Positions 25,436 to 34,583 of a stretch of 35,733 nucleotides of DNA are shown here, piece after piece. Made by a program: the position numbers and the translations under genes. The first letter of the stretch is position 1. The number at the start of each line of letters is the position of its first letter. The notes under the pieces were generated by a model. That model was not told the origin of the DNA and searched no databases. It saw nothing but the letters and a program-made list of their open reading frames with translations. The stretch comes from Dehalococcoidia bacterium (GTDB lineage: Bacteria > Chloroflexota > Dehalococcoidia > Lucifugimonadales > Lucifugimonadaceae), in NCBI GenBank assembly GCA_028285005.1, contig JANQQP010000013.1, positions 1-35,733 on the forward strand, given 5' to 3'.

Positions 25436-26869
25436 ATGCCGCAGAGATTTAATCTTGTCTTGAGAGGCGGTCACGTTGTGGATCCGGCAAACGGTACGGA
25501 CGCCAGGATGGATGTGGGCCTGCGCCTGGGCAAGATCGCGCTCGTGGCAGAACGAATTGATGATGAGCTGGCAGACGACATCATCGATGTCATCGGCAAG
25601 ATTGTGATGCCCGGCCATATCGACACTCACGCACATCTTTCCGGTCCGTTCGACCAGTCAGGCACGCGGGCGTACGGGCACGTGATGCTGGCGAAGTCAG
25701 GTACGACCACTGCGCTGGATTTGGCCGGAGAGCCGGGCGCGCTTGCCGAAGGCATGAAGCGCAAGGGCGCCGGCATGAATGTGGCGACCATTCTCGGCCT
25801 TGTGCCACACACGACGATCAAGGAGGACGACCCCGGCATTGGCACGATGCGCGATGTGGTGTCAGATGCCCTTGAGCGAGGTTCTATCGGGGTGAAGCTG
25901 CTGGGCGGCTATCACCCGTTCACGCCCGAGTCCACGTCGCAGGTGATCGCCGCCGCGAACGAGCAGCTTGCTTGGGTCGCATTTCACGTTGGATCGAAAG
26001 ACTCCGGCTCAGACCTGATCGGTCTCCGCGAAGTGCCGGAGATCACGGGCAACGGTCGACTCCACGTCGCTCACATCAACTCGTACTGCCGCGGGCTAGT
26101 GATGGACAACCTCGAAGAGTGCAACGAGGCCTTCGAGATCATCGAGTCGAAGCGTTCGCAGTTCGTCACAGAGGCGTATCTCGCACAGGTCAACGGCACG
26201 AACGGCAAGTGCGATGAGGATGGCAACCTTGTCTACAACGTGGCACAGAACTGCATGCGGGCCCGAGGCTATGCGACGACTGACGCGGGCATGCGGCAGG
26301 CCCTACTCGATGGCTATGGCGGGGCGCTGACTGAACGCGGTGGCCGGATCGTGATCGTGACAGGCGAAGAGGCGGTGCGTATCTGGGAAGAGAAGAGCAC
26401 AGATGCCAGCTTGAGCTTCCCGGTGAACCCGGCGACCTCTGCGTTCAGCCTCACAACCGCTAAGTACGACGATGGTGAGTTCAGGGTCGATGCGGTGAGC
26501 ACCGACGGCGGTTCGCTGCCACGCAACGTGGCGATCGAGCGAACCATGGCGCTCGTGGACTTTGGCGCTCTGAGTCTGCTGGAGGCAGCGACGAAGCTGA
26601 CCTACACGCCGTCTCGCATGCTGGGACTGCTGAACAAGGGTCACTTCTCCGAGGGTGCTGACGGCGATATCACCGTGATCAACCGCGAGACTGGCAAGGC
26701 GACACTATCGCTTGTGAATGGCGAGCCGATCATGATCAACGGCCGCGTTGTCGGCAACGGCGGCACCTGGCTCGTGAAGTCCGAGGCTGAGAAGACAGCT
26801 GCTTCGAGCGGTCTGCCGTACCAAGTGATCGACCTGGAGCAGTCGAAGCTCTACGCAGGATGGCGGTGA
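25436..26869 (+). CDS. Dihydroorotase-like amidohydrolase (paralog B)
   Basis: 477 residues from the ATG at 25436, supported by GGAGAG about 9 bases upstream; the longer frame from 25379 adds 19 residues unlike the family. The metal-binding set is complete: H65/H67 (DTHAHLSG), K154 (IGVKLLGGYHPF), H184 (AFHVGSKDSG), H213 (HVAHINSYCRG) and D357 (STDGGSLPRN). Motif order and spacing match the gene at 18495-19925 almost residue for residue, so they are paralogs that have probably diverged in substrate. The product is a cytosolic C-N hydrolase of unknown substrate. It converges on the next gene with a single base between the stops. Confidence 0.87.
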   Translation: MPQRFNLVLRGGHVVDPANGTDARMDVGLRLGKIALVAERIDDELADDIIDVIGKIVMPGHIDTHAHLSGPFDQSGTRAYGHVMLAKSGTTTALDLAGEPGALAEGMKRKGAGMNVATILGLVPHTTIKEDDPGIGTMRDVVSDALERGSIGVKLLGGYHPFTPESTSQVIAAANEQLAWVAFHVGSKDSGSDLIGLREVPEITGNGRLHVAHINSYCRGLVMDNLEECNEAFEIIESKRSQFVTEAYLAQVNGTNGKCDEDGNLVYNVAQNCMRARGYATTDAGMRQALLDGYGGALTERGGRIVIVTGEEAVRIWEEKSTDASLSFPVNPATSAFSLTTAKYDDGEFRVDAVSTDGGSLPRNVAIERTMALVDFGALSLLEAATKLTYTPSRMLGLLNKGHFSEGADGDITVINRETGKATLSLVNGEPIMINGRVVGNGGTWLVKSEAEKTAASSGLPYQVIDLEQSKLYAGWR

Positions 26870-26870
26870 A

Positions 26871-28178
26871 CTAGCGGGCGGCGAGCCACTCGTCGACATC
26901 GCGGTTCATTGCCCGAAGAGCGTTTTCGTACGCGAACCTGTCCTGGACGGCCGGATCGAGTTCTGCGATGAAAGCCCGGGCATAGTCGCTGATCGCTCGC
27001 CCGACGTCGATGTCGAAGGTCCAGACCGCAATTCCGCCTCTATCCGTGCCCCAGAAGAACTGATCAGGGTAGGTCTCAATGGCCTCTTTCCAGGTTCCCA
27101 GGTCCTTCTCCAGCAGCGGTCCGTAGTCCGACACTTTTTCGACGAACGACTCTGCGTTTTCGCCCTGGTGCAACAGATACTGGTCGCCGTACAGAGTATC
27201 GACGGTGAAGTAGATGTTGTCGTGCAGCGCCATGAGCTGCGTGATCTCGTTTTCGATCTGCTCGCCGTGAACGATGAAGCTGACGTCCGGATACGCAGAC
27301 AGCACCTGTGAAAAGCTGTCAATCTGATCGACTCCAGGGTGAAAGTAGACAGCCAGGCCTTCAGAGGAGGCTGTGTCAAAGATCCCATCGAAAACCGCGG
27401 AGTCAGGAGGAAGAGCTTCATCGTCGGGACCACCCGCGCTGTAGAGCGGTATCTCGCCATAGCCCTCGAACAGGCCGGGGTAGAAATCGAGGCGCACCTT
27501 CAACTCCTCGTTCTCAACGGTCGGTGTGCCTGCTCCACCTGCGTTGATAAACGGAAAGAAGATGTCTCCGTACTGATTCATCGACAGTCTGACTACTTCG
27601 ATCGACTGGTCTGCGATCTGAGGAAACACCGGAAAAAATGCGAAGGCGCCATCAGTACCTTCGTTCCTGAGACTGCACGCGATCTCGGCAGCCGACATGT
27701 TCACGCCTAAGAGAGGAAACTCGTGGTTGAAGCGCTCGAGGTTCGCCACATCGAGGTATGGACTGCTCAGTTCGCCCTGCAGGGGCTGTGAGTCGGGCAG
27801 ATGCGGGACGTGGTAGTGGGTATCGATCAGCGGCCCTGTGTAGAAATTCGGGTTGAGCTGATGCGGTGATTCCGTGCACGACTCGTCGCCCATCGCCCGC
27901 TCTATGCGCTTCTTCCACACATCAGCGAACACGTCCCTGGGCCTGTCCGGAGGTGGAGGCGGCGTCGCTGCGCTGGTCGGTCTCGGACTTGGCGTATGCG
28001 TCGTTTCAGGTTGGAAATCTGCTGTATTGGATCGGTCGATAGCAGGCGAAGCGCTAGCTGAATCGGCAGCTTCGGTTGATGCCGGGTCGGTGGCGCCCGC
28101 TTCGGCGCAGGCGACCGTGATCGCGGTTGCGAAAGCAACGGAGAGCAGGGCGAAGTTTCGATTAGTCAGATAGCGCAT
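26871..28178 (-). CDS. Lipoprotein with amidohydrolase-like TIM barrel
   Basis: 435 residues. The lipoprotein signal has its cysteine at residue 24 (AITVAC). A Ser/Thr/Pro-rich linker with a poly-Pro run (ATPPPPPDRP) leads to a barrel domain. Metal-ligand candidates are H121-x-H123 (LIDTHYHVPHL), H280 (YFHPG), H304 (FIVHGEQ) and D379 (FFWGTDRGG), a pattern of the amidohydrolase-2-type (decarboxylase/lactonase-like) group. It lacks a clear carboxylated lysine, so a mononuclear site is likely. As an exported enzyme it may act on extracellular organics; its substrate is unknown. The 3' end abuts convergent amidohydrolase B. Confidence 0.75.
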   Translation of the reverse strand: MRYLTNRNFALLSVAFATAITVACAEAGATDPASTEAADSASASPAIDRSNTADFQPETTHTPSPRPTSAATPPPPPDRPRDVFADVWKKRIERAMGDESCTESPHQLNPNFYTGPLIDTHYHVPHLPDSQPLQGELSSPYLDVANLERFNHEFPLLGVNMSAAEIACSLRNEGTDGAFAFFPVFPQIADQSIEVVRLSMNQYGDIFFPFINAGGAGTPTVENEELKVRLDFYPGLFEGYGEIPLYSAGGPDDEALPPDSAVFDGIFDTASSEGLAVYFHPGVDQIDSFSQVLSAYPDVSFIVHGEQIENEITQLMALHDNIYFTVDTLYGDQYLLHQGENAESFVEKVSDYGPLLEKDLGTWKEAIETYPDQFFWGTDRGGIAVWTFDIDVGRAISDYARAFIAELDPAVQDRFAYENALRAMNRDVDEWLAAR

Positions 28179-28222
28179 CCATCGAGCATATTTAGCCCGA
28201 AATGAGTTGGATTCGCCGTGTT

Positions 28223-28240
28223 CACCGGTTTGGGCCGGTG
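28223..28240. terminator. Small hairpin after the dehydratase gene
   Basis: CACCGG (28223-28228) and CCGGTG (28235-28240) pair around a six-base loop, about 15 bases beyond the dehydratase stop on the minus strand. There is no T-run; a weak terminator candidate only. Confidence 0.3.
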
Positions 28241-28255
28241 CTTACCGTCAATCCG

Positions 28256-29401
28256 TTACTCCGACTTCGCCGTGTCGCGGCGCTCCCAACCGGGCTTGAA
28301 CATACGCAGGAAGTTGCTCTTGCCATACGGGTGCTTTGCGGCTTCATCCTCGTCGAGGGTCACGCCGTAGCCGGGCGCGTCCGGGATCTTGATCTCGCCG
28401 TTTTCGGTCTTCACGAAGCCGTGGAGCACGTCCGAGACCCATGGCTCGAGAAAGTCGTCAAAGCACTCCTGGATGAAGACGTTTGGCGTCACTGCGTCGA
28501 TCTGGAGAGCGATCGCCGTCTTGAGCGGGCTCTCGGCGTTGTGGAATGCGACCTGCGCATGGTGCGCCCGGGCCAGCCCTGCGATCTGCACTGAGCGGAA
28601 CACGCCTCCGACGCCCAGCGGCTCAGGGTTGATGACATCGGTCACGTTGGCTGCGAGGAACTGCGCGAACTCATGAAGATCATGCATGCGCTCACCGGCG
28701 ATGACACGCACTGGAACCCTTTTTGCCACCTCAACAAGCGCCTCGACATCGGTCGAATAGACGGGCGTTTCGAACCAGGTCACGTCGTACTTTTCGAGCC
28801 AGTTACCGATCTCAATCGCCTGGCCGACGCTGAAACGGTCGTGCGCCTCGATCAGTATGTCTACGTCCGGTCCCACCGCATCCCGTACTGCCTCAACGAG
28901 CGATTCGGCAACTCGTGATTCCTGCTTCGACATGGTGAGGTAAGCGTCGCCGAACGGGTCGAACTTGAGGGCTGTATAGCCTTTGCCGGTCACGACTTTT
29001 GCGCGATCTGCGAAACCTTCCGGCGTGCGCGGTCCGGAATACCAGCCGTTCGCGTAGACGCGGACGCTGTCTCGCATCTTTCCGCCGAGCAGCGTGTGGA
29101 CCGGGACGCCGAGTGACTTGCCAAGAATGTCCCAGCAGGCCATCTCGATGCCTGAGATCTCTTTGCCGACTCTCAGGTAAGCGGCCAGGAACAGCTCGTT
29201 CCAGATGGTGTGGATGTTGCGCGGATCTTTGCCGATGACGAGGTGCTTGACCTCTTCGATGCCGGCGACGGTTGGCTGCGTGCTGAGGCCGCCAGTGGCC
29301 TCACCGAGGCCAGTGATGCCTTCGTCCGTGTCGACGAGAACGAAGATCCAGTTCTTCCACGGGTTTCCAACGACGACAGTGCGGACATCGGTGATCTTCA
29401 T
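28256..29401 (-). CDS. Enolase-superfamily sugar-acid dehydratase
   Basis: A 381-residue mandelate-racemase/enolase-superfamily enzyme. The N-terminal capping domain (KITDVRTVVVGNPWKNWIF) is followed by a barrel with metal ligands E185, E211 and E237 (LIEAHDRF, FETPV, GERM). H187 and H287 (AFHNAE) sit where galactonate/mannonate dehydratases place their acid and base histidines. It would abstract a proton next to a carboxylate and eliminate water from a sugar acid. The first ligand is E, where I recall D in galactonate dehydratase, so specificity may differ. The ATG at 29401 fits the family. It is divergent from the S9 peptidase gene. SAR202 Chloroflexota are known for expanded enolase-superfamily genes. 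Confidence 0.87.
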   Translation of the reverse strand: MKITDVRTVVVGNPWKNWIFVLVDTDEGITGLGEATGGLSTQPTVAGIEEVKHLVIGKDPRNIHTIWNELFLAAYLRVGKEISGIEMACWDILGKSLGVPVHTLLGGKMRDSVRVYANGWYSGPRTPEGFADRAKVVTGKGYTALKFDPFGDAYLTMSKQESRVAESLVEAVRDAVGPDVDILIEAHDRFSVGQAIEIGNWLEKYDVTWFETPVYSTDVEALVEVAKRVPVRVIAGERMHDLHEFAQFLAANVTDVINPEPLGVGGVFRSVQIAGLARAHHAQVAFHNAESPLKTAIALQIDAVTPNVFIQECFDDFLEPWVSDVLHGFVKTENGEIKIPDAPGYGVTLDEDEAAKHPYGKSNFLRMFKPGWERRDTAKSE

Positions 29402-29579
29402 GCTTGGTTCCGTGATGGTGGGGTGTGTGCGCGACGGCGAGAGTCGTCCTGATTCTGCGAGACAGCCGGGGCAGTGTAAATGAGACCCGGACCGAATTTG
29501 TCACCGGTACAATTTGGTAGCGTCTCAGCTTTATCCAGGTTCTCGTTTCGATCGGTGTAACCGGACCTCGCAACTTCTC

Positions 29580-31604
29580 ATGCCATCTCCAATTGGGCCG
29601 GATTACCACTACCACACTCAGACGGCCAGTCAGCCCTCTATCAGCCCAGATGGCGAATCGGTCATCTACACGGTCGGGAGGTTCGAACGTAACGAGCCGC
29701 TTGAGCTCAGGGATGTCCACCTGCAGACGCTATCTGCCGATGACGCCGACTCCGAGCCGCGACTGCTCCTGGAGAACGCGTCGCACGCAGTCTGGTCCCC
29801 GGATGGTGAAAACATTGCGTTTCTGCGGCACGACGATAGCGGCGTGGACCAGATATGGACCTGCAGGCCGGATGGCAGCGAGGTGGCTCAGCTAACTCGG
29901 CACCAGTTACCGGTCGACACGTTCGCATGGGCGCCATCGGGTCGGCAGATCGCATACCGCGCTGACATGTCCACGGACCCGCTGCCGGAAGACGATCTGG
30001 AGCCGCTCGTCACTCGATCTCTGCGTTACCGCCAGGACGGGCATGGCTGGCGAGGCGGACGGTTCAGGCAGCTGTTCGTGATCGACCTGGCTTCGGGGAT
30101 GACGCAGCAGCTCACGGACGGCGAGGCTGAGCATGGTCCGCCGGTCTGGTCGCCAGACGGATCAAGTATCGCCTACCTGTCAGACCAGGGTCCGTTCCGG
30201 GACACGACACTCAGGAACGAGGTCTACGTGGTTTCGGCATCCGGGGGCCGGGCGGAGCGCTGGTCAGGCGGGCTGTTCATGTCGGACGCGGTGACCTGGT
30301 CGCCGGACGGAGAGCGGCTGGCGGTGATCGGCGCAGAGCAGGTGGAGCAAGTTGGAGGCTACGGGCTCATCTGCCAGGGCTGGGTTTATGTGCTGGAAAA
30401 CGGCTCCTACCCTCGCAGGATTACAGACGACTCGTTAAGGCCGATCTCTGGTCCGAACATCCCGCTAGGTGCTGGGACGCCAGCAATGCGATGGCCCACA
30501 GACAACCAGATCTTCTTCGTGGCTGATGCCCGCGGGGAGTCTTTCATCTGCATAGTGAACCCTGAAGACCGTCAGGTGAGGCGAATTACTGAGGGCAGGG
30601 AGCAGATCACGGACTGGGACGTTGCTCCACAGCACGACACCGCTGTTACGGCTTCAGCAACGCTGTATGGCACCGGCGAGTTGTTCGCGATCGACACGCA
30701 CCATGGCGACCGAATGCAGCTCACTCATCTCAACGATACGTACTTCGCTGAGCATACTCCGGCGACACTGGAGCGGATTGAGGTCAAGAGCGAGGGCAAA
30801 GAGATTGACGTGCGGGTCTGGCTGCCGCCCGATATCGACCCTGACCGCTCATATCCGGTGTTGCTGGATGTTCACGGCGGCCCGCACTCGAACTTCTACG
30901 ACGCGTTCTATCCAATTCATCAGATAGCGGCGACCAACGGCTACATCGTGGTTGCGCCGAACCCGCGCGGGTCATCGACGTACGGACTGGAGTTCGCCTC
31001 CGCAGTTCACGGTGACTGGGGTGGCGGCGACTACGTAGACGTTATGGCAGCGCTGTCGAACGTGCTTCGCAGGCCGTATGCGGACGAGTCGCGAGTGGTA
31101 CTGCACGGTTCGAGCTATGGCGGGTACATGGCCAGCTGGGCGGTAGGGCACTCGGCTCGCTTCAAAGCAGCGGTGATCGGCGCTCCGGTGACCAATCTTT
31201 CGAGCTTCTATGGCACTTCGGACATCGGTGTGCCGTTCTCAGAGGTGCAGTTCGGCGGGCAGCGTGGCAAGAACCTGCCGTGGTACGTGCGCCATTCACC
31301 GATAACGTATGTCGACAGCGTGGACACACCGGTTCTGCTGATTCACGGTGAGGACGATGCGCGAGTCCTGATCGAGCAGTCGGAGCAGTACTTCGTGGCG
31401 CTAAAGCGGGCTGGCAAGATGGTCGAGTTCGTACGCATGCCGAAGACGAGCCACGGCCTCTTCAGGGCGAAGCATCCCAGGGTTCGCGAGGAGTATTTCC
31501 GTCGCATGCTGGCGTGGTTCGGCCAGTACTTGAACCAGCCACCGGACTTCACGGTGACCACGACAGCCGCCGACGGCCAATCGAACGGGCACCGAAGGAC
31601 TTAA
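29580..31604 (+). CDS. S9 (prolyl-oligopeptidase-type) peptidase
   Basis: 674 residues from the ATG at 29580; the longer TTG frame from 29514 adds 22 residues without homology or a ribosome site. The N-terminal ~400 residues form a propeller with TolB/PD40-like blades (SISPDGESVIYTV, AVWSPDGENIAFLR, PVWSPDGSSIAYLS, VTWSPDGERLAVIG). The C-terminal alpha/beta hydrolase carries the triad S512 (HGSSYGGYMASW), D593 (HGEDDARV) and H625 (KTSHGLF). It cleaves short peptides or acylated peptides. No signal peptide is visible, so it is probably cytosolic. It converges on the O-methyltransferase gene with an eight-base gap. Confidence 0.92.
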   Translation: MPSPIGPDYHYHTQTASQPSISPDGESVIYTVGRFERNEPLELRDVHLQTLSADDADSEPRLLLENASHAVWSPDGENIAFLRHDDSGVDQIWTCRPDGSEVAQLTRHQLPVDTFAWAPSGRQIAYRADMSTDPLPEDDLEPLVTRSLRYRQDGHGWRGGRFRQLFVIDLASGMTQQLTDGEAEHGPPVWSPDGSSIAYLSDQGPFRDTTLRNEVYVVSASGGRAERWSGGLFMSDAVTWSPDGERLAVIGAEQVEQVGGYGLICQGWVYVLENGSYPRRITDDSLRPISGPNIPLGAGTPAMRWPTDNQIFFVADARGESFICIVNPEDRQVRRITEGREQITDWDVAPQHDTAVTASATLYGTGELFAIDTHHGDRMQLTHLNDTYFAEHTPATLERIEVKSEGKEIDVRVWLPPDIDPDRSYPVLLDVHGGPHSNFYDAFYPIHQIAATNGYIVVAPNPRGSSTYGLEFASAVHGDWGGGDYVDVMAALSNVLRRPYADESRVVLHGSSYGGYMASWAVGHSARFKAAVIGAPVTNLSSFYGTSDIGVPFSEVQFGGQRGKNLPWYVRHSPITYVDSVDTPVLLIHGEDDARVLIEQSEQYFVALKRAGKMVEFVRMPKTSHGLFRAKHPRVREEYFRRMLAWFGQYLNQPPDFTVTTTAADGQSNGHRRT

Positions 31605-31612
31605 AAGCGCCG

Positions 31613-32248
31613 CTATCGCTTCCTGATCAGCAGAACACCGTCGCGGACGGTCAGCATAACGTTGTTCACCCGCTCGTCGGCCTGGACCATGTCTCCGGCG
31701 TCTCTGATCGCCCGGTCACTCTCGTCCTGCGGGTCCAGCACACGGCCGCCCCACAACATGTTGTCCATAACGATGAGGCCTGACGGCGATAGCAGTTCCA
31801 TGGCCCGTTCGTAGTAGTGCGGGTAGTTTTCCTTGTCTGCGTCGATGAATACTAGGTCTACGCCGGGCTCAATCTCGGCCATCGTTTCGAGCGCGGGACC
31901 TAGAGCGAGCCGGATCTTGGAGCCGTGCGGGCTCTTCGCCCAGTAGCGCCTGGCTATATCCGTTGCCTCGGGATCGACGTCACAGGTGACCACTTGGCCA
32001 TCGTCTGGCAGTGCCGAGGCCATCATCAGGGTGCTGTAGCCCACGAAAGTGCCGATCTCCAGTACTCGTTTGGCACCGGTGGCGAACACAAGCGAGTTGA
32101 GCAAATAGCCCACGGTTGGGCCGGACATCATCCCGGCTGATGGCAGTTCCCGCCGCACCTCTTCCGCAAGCTCATTGAACGGGCTGCCAGGGTTGGTGGT
32201 GTGGTCGATGGCGTACTGCTCAAGCTCATCTGAAACGAAGGTCAGCAT
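31613..32248 (-). CDS. Cation-dependent O-methyltransferase
   Basis: 211 residues of the catechol/caffeoyl-CoA O-methyltransferase type. The SAM loop is VLEIGTFVGYST (from about residue 62), the second SAM contact is CDVDPEATDIAR, and the metal and substrate region is FIDADKENYPHYY with DNMLWGGRV. Length is normal. It transfers a methyl group to a catechol-like hydroxyl; the substrate is unknown. Downstream of the response-regulator gene on the same strand, but separated from it by a strong terminator, so it is likely transcribed on its own. Confidence 0.88.
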   Translation of the reverse strand: MLTFVSDELEQYAIDHTTNPGSPFNELAEEVRRELPSAGMMSGPTVGYLLNSLVFATGAKRVLEIGTFVGYSTLMMASALPDDGQVVTCDVDPEATDIARRYWAKSPHGSKIRLALGPALETMAEIEPGVDLVFIDADKENYPHYYERAMELLSPSGLIVMDNMLWGGRVLDPQDESDRAIRDAGDMVQADERVNNVMLTVRDGVLLIRKR

Positions 32249-32352
32249 TATTGGCTCCGGTGATGTGGCAGGGGCTGAATAGAGAGGTCAACTGTAGCTG
32301 ACCCCGGAGCCGATTGGCGGAGTGTTCGCCCCTTGCCGAAACCGGGCAAACA

Positions 32353-32385
32353 AAAACAGGACTGGCAACGTGCCAGTCCTGTTTT
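32353..32385 (-). terminator. Strong intrinsic terminator of the response-regulator gene
   Basis: A perfect 15-bp stem (AAAACAGGACTGGCA, 32353-32367, with its complement 32371-32385) around a three-base loop, about 22 bases past the response-regulator stop. On the minus strand the arm ends in a TTTTTG run, giving a classic intrinsic terminator. It is symmetrical enough to work in both directions. Confidence 0.88.
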
Positions 32386-32406
32386 CTTAGCGGACTTGAT
32401 ACTGAA

Positions 32407-33123
32407 TTAAGCAGCCAGCAGGTCGTCCGGAGCCTGGTCCATCTCGGTGGCGTGGGACGGAATCTGTCCGGTCGCCTCGAGGTAGGTGAGGATCGCGAAG
32501 ACCCTGCCATGTCGCTCGCCTGTTGAGTTGAAGCCCAACTTGGCGAGGATGCTAGAGATGTGGTGCTCAACTGTCCTTGGCTGGATGAAGAGAGCATCTG
32601 CGATTGCCCTGTTGCTGCTGGCCTTCGCCATGAGGCCGAGCACCTGCAGCTCACGAGGGCTCAGGCTCTTCAGTGCGCCGCTTACACGGACCGCTTCGTC
32701 AGATGTGAGCTTTGAGACCATTGCAGGGTCCAGCACAGTGCGGCCGGCGGAGACATCTTCGATGGTTCGAACGATGTCTCGCGTGTTGCGCAGTGTGTTC
32801 TTAAGAAGGAACGCCTTGCCTGAGGAATCGTCCCTCATGAAGTCCTTCAGGTACTCTCCGCGGTCGTGGCTCGAGAGCATGACTATGCCGCTCTGTGGCG
32901 AATCAACGCGGATCTGACGTGATGTCTGGATGCCGTTTATGGAGGGCAGTCCAACATCGAGGATAGCTACTGTCGGTTGCAGAGAGCGGGCCATGGCGAT
33001 GGCCGAACGGCCGTCTGCAGCGACGCCCACGACCTCTAGCGCTGGCTCTCTACCGAGCAGCACCGCGAGGCTCTCTCTCATAAGTTCATGATCGTCAGCG
33101 ATGAGCACACTGATCTTGTGCAT
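32407..33123 (-). CDS. NarL/FixJ-type response regulator
   Basis: 238 residues. The receiver domain (1-120) has acidic pocket D10/D11, phosphoacceptor D56 (AILDVGLPSING) and K108 (FLLKNT). The LuxR-type helix-turn-helix spans about 153-197 (SPRELQVLGLMAKASSNRAI, QPRTVEHHISSILAKLG). It is a two-component transcription factor; no sensor kinase is in the window. An AGGGAG site precedes the ATG. It is divergent from the archaellin array across a 446-bp intergenic region, so control of that array is an attractive but untested idea. Confidence 0.92.
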   Translation of the reverse strand: MHKISVLIADDHELMRESLAVLLGREPALEVVGVAADGRSAIAMARSLQPTVAILDVGLPSINGIQTSRQIRVDSPQSGIVMLSSHDRGEYLKDFMRDDSSGKAFLLKNTLRNTRDIVRTIEDVSAGRTVLDPAMVSKLTSDEAVRVSGALKSLSPRELQVLGLMAKASSNRAIADALFIQPRTVEHHISSILAKLGFNSTGERHGRVFAILTYLEATGQIPSHATEMDQAPDDLLAA

Positions 33124-33569
33124 TATTGCGAAACTCCCTGACTGCCGGACTGATTGGTCTCAAATGGGCTCTATTGCTCTCGGAAATGGACCAGCGCAGC
33201 CGGGAAAACGCGCTGACGAACATTGACGAACCCCACGAAGTAAATACTCGGGGATGATCTGCCGATTTAGCGACGCCGCGGCTACGCGACGCGCTGAGTG
33301 ACCCCCCCTGTGTGTCCTCACCAAGTATGGGCTGGCGAACCGCCGTTATCTCATTAGGCGTGTTCACTGACGGCAGATTTGGTGTCCTCTTCCGCTACTC
33401 GGATAAGCCCTTTCTCTAACTTTGAGATATCAGCAAGTCTCGCGCGCTTGCGGTTCCACTTAAGGCATGTGATGGGTGGGCGACTGGTGGCACAGGGCTG
33501 CATGTGGAGGAGCGATATCGAATCTAAGCAGCGCGCACAGGACTTTGCCTTCTGCGTAGGAGTGAAGCA
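33124..33569. other. Divergent regulatory region, response regulator / archaellin 1
   Basis: 446 bp with no credible gene; ORFs here lack family resemblance and overlap both flanks. It must contain the promoters of the regulator (minus) and of archaellin 1 (plus). A repeated GACGAAC (two copies about 10 bp apart near 33215-33230), a run of seven C at about 33302-33308 and a TAGGAG ribosome site before 33570 are visible. I cannot assign -10/-35 boxes. Confidence 0.5.
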
Positions 33570-34292
33570 ATGAGTTCTAATGGCATGGGACGCTTCGGTA
33601 CATCACGAGGAATCACCGGTCTCGAGACCGCGATCATCCTGATCGCCTTTGTGGTGGTTGCCACTGTATTCGCCTTTACCGTGCTCTCAACAGGTGTGTT
33701 TTCGGCCGAGAGGTCGAAGGAGACCATCTACGCAGGATTGCAGGAGGCGCGCTCCTCTATTGAGCCGCGCGGATCTGTGATCGCATATAGCGGTGGGCAG
33801 GGATCTGGCCCAACAACCACGGTGTTTAAGGTCACCTTTGTGGTAGGCAACTCGGCCTCTGGGGCGGAAGTCGACCTCACTGCTCCCTATACTTCGGACG
33901 CTTCAGGCACGGACCCGGACTTCGTAAACGGAGCTGAGTACCGGACGATAATCTCCTACACAGACCGCAACCAGCACCTTTCTGATGTGCCGTGGACTGT
34001 TGAATTCCTCGGTGAGGCATCAACCGACAACCTGTTGGAGGTCGGCGAGAAGGCTGAGATCACGGTGTGGATCCTGCAGCGAGATCACTCGGTGGCGGAC
34101 GTTTCCGCGGCGAACGCGGTCACGACCTGGACTCCCGACTCTCGTGGAGCCCATGGCATCCTCACCTCGGGCGGCACACTCCTGACTCCGAACGACAAGT
34201 TCACGCTTGAGGTCAAGCCCGCGCTCGGGTCTGTCATGACGATCGAGCGCATAGTTCCTGTGCGGCTCGACCTCATCATGGACCTCAAGTAG
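33570..34292 (+). CDS. Archaellin-like filament protein 1
   Basis: 240 residues. A 14-residue leader ends in SRG and is followed by ITGLETAIILIAFVVVATVF, the hallmark of archaellins: a type-IV-pilin-like (class III) signal peptide cut after the glycine by an archaeal-type prepilin peptidase, then the hydrophobic helix that forms the filament core. The remaining ~170 residues are a beta-rich outer domain with TIISYTDRNQHLSDVPWTVE and SGGTLLTPNDKFTLEVKP. Length suits archaellins. A TAGGAG site lies just upstream. It is about two-thirds identical by eye to the next gene. Finding it in a bacterial context is unusual, though archaella have been reported in Chloroflexota. Confidence 0.9.
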   Translation: MSSNGMGRFGTSRGITGLETAIILIAFVVVATVFAFTVLSTGVFSAERSKETIYAGLQEARSSIEPRGSVIAYSGGQGSGPTTTVFKVTFVVGNSASGAEVDLTAPYTSDASGTDPDFVNGAEYRTIISYTDRNQHLSDVPWTVEFLGEASTDNLLEVGEKAEITVWILQRDHSVADVSAANAVTTWTPDSRGAHGILTSGGTLLTPNDKFTLEVKPALGSVMTIERIVPVRLDLIMDLK

Positions 34293-34324
34293 GCGCCCTC
34301 TGTTCCGCCACGGTCCCTTCTGGC

Positions 34325-34356
34325 TTGTGACAGCCTCGGCGACCTTCGCGTCACAA
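34325..34356. other. Weak hairpin after archaellin 1
   Basis: TTGTGAC (34325-34331) and GTCACAA (34350-34356) can pair around an 18-base loop, 33 bases after the stop. There is no T-run immediately after, although a GGTTTTCG stretch follows. It may be a partial terminator or an RNA-stability element that reduces read-through to the next archaellin gene. Confidence 0.35.
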
Positions 34357-34516
34357 AATGGCGGTTTTCGTTACTCAGCTAGCAGAAATGCGAGTGTATG
34401 TAACCTCCGCTCCTGATCGTGTCGGCCCGATTTCGACCGCGAGTTTCCTAACTGACTATTGGCTAATCCGGACCGCGTCTCGCGCCTCCTTGTTGAGGGT
34501 TTAGACGACGAACTGC

Positions 34517-34583
34517 GGACCGGTCCAGTCGGCTCGTCGGCCTGGCTAAGCAGGGGCGAGAAGCGTCATTAGGAGACAGTTCG
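34517..34583 (+). promoter_or_regulatory. Leader of archaellin 2, related to that of archaellin 3
   Basis: 67 bp before the ATG, starting with the 10-bp palindrome GGACCGGTCC and ending in a TAGGAGACA ribosome site. It aligns with 35537-35604 before archaellin 3 (shared GGACCG, GGCT, GCCTG, AGCAGG, GGGGC, AGGAGACA, ATGCGTAAGCGCTAT), so gene and leader were duplicated together. Archaellin 1 has no such leader. Confidence 0.5.

Noticed and set aside
33379..33573. A 64-residue plus-strand ORF before archaellin 1
   Set aside because: No ribosome site or family resemblance. It covers the expected promoter and ribosome site of archaellin 1 and overlaps its start.
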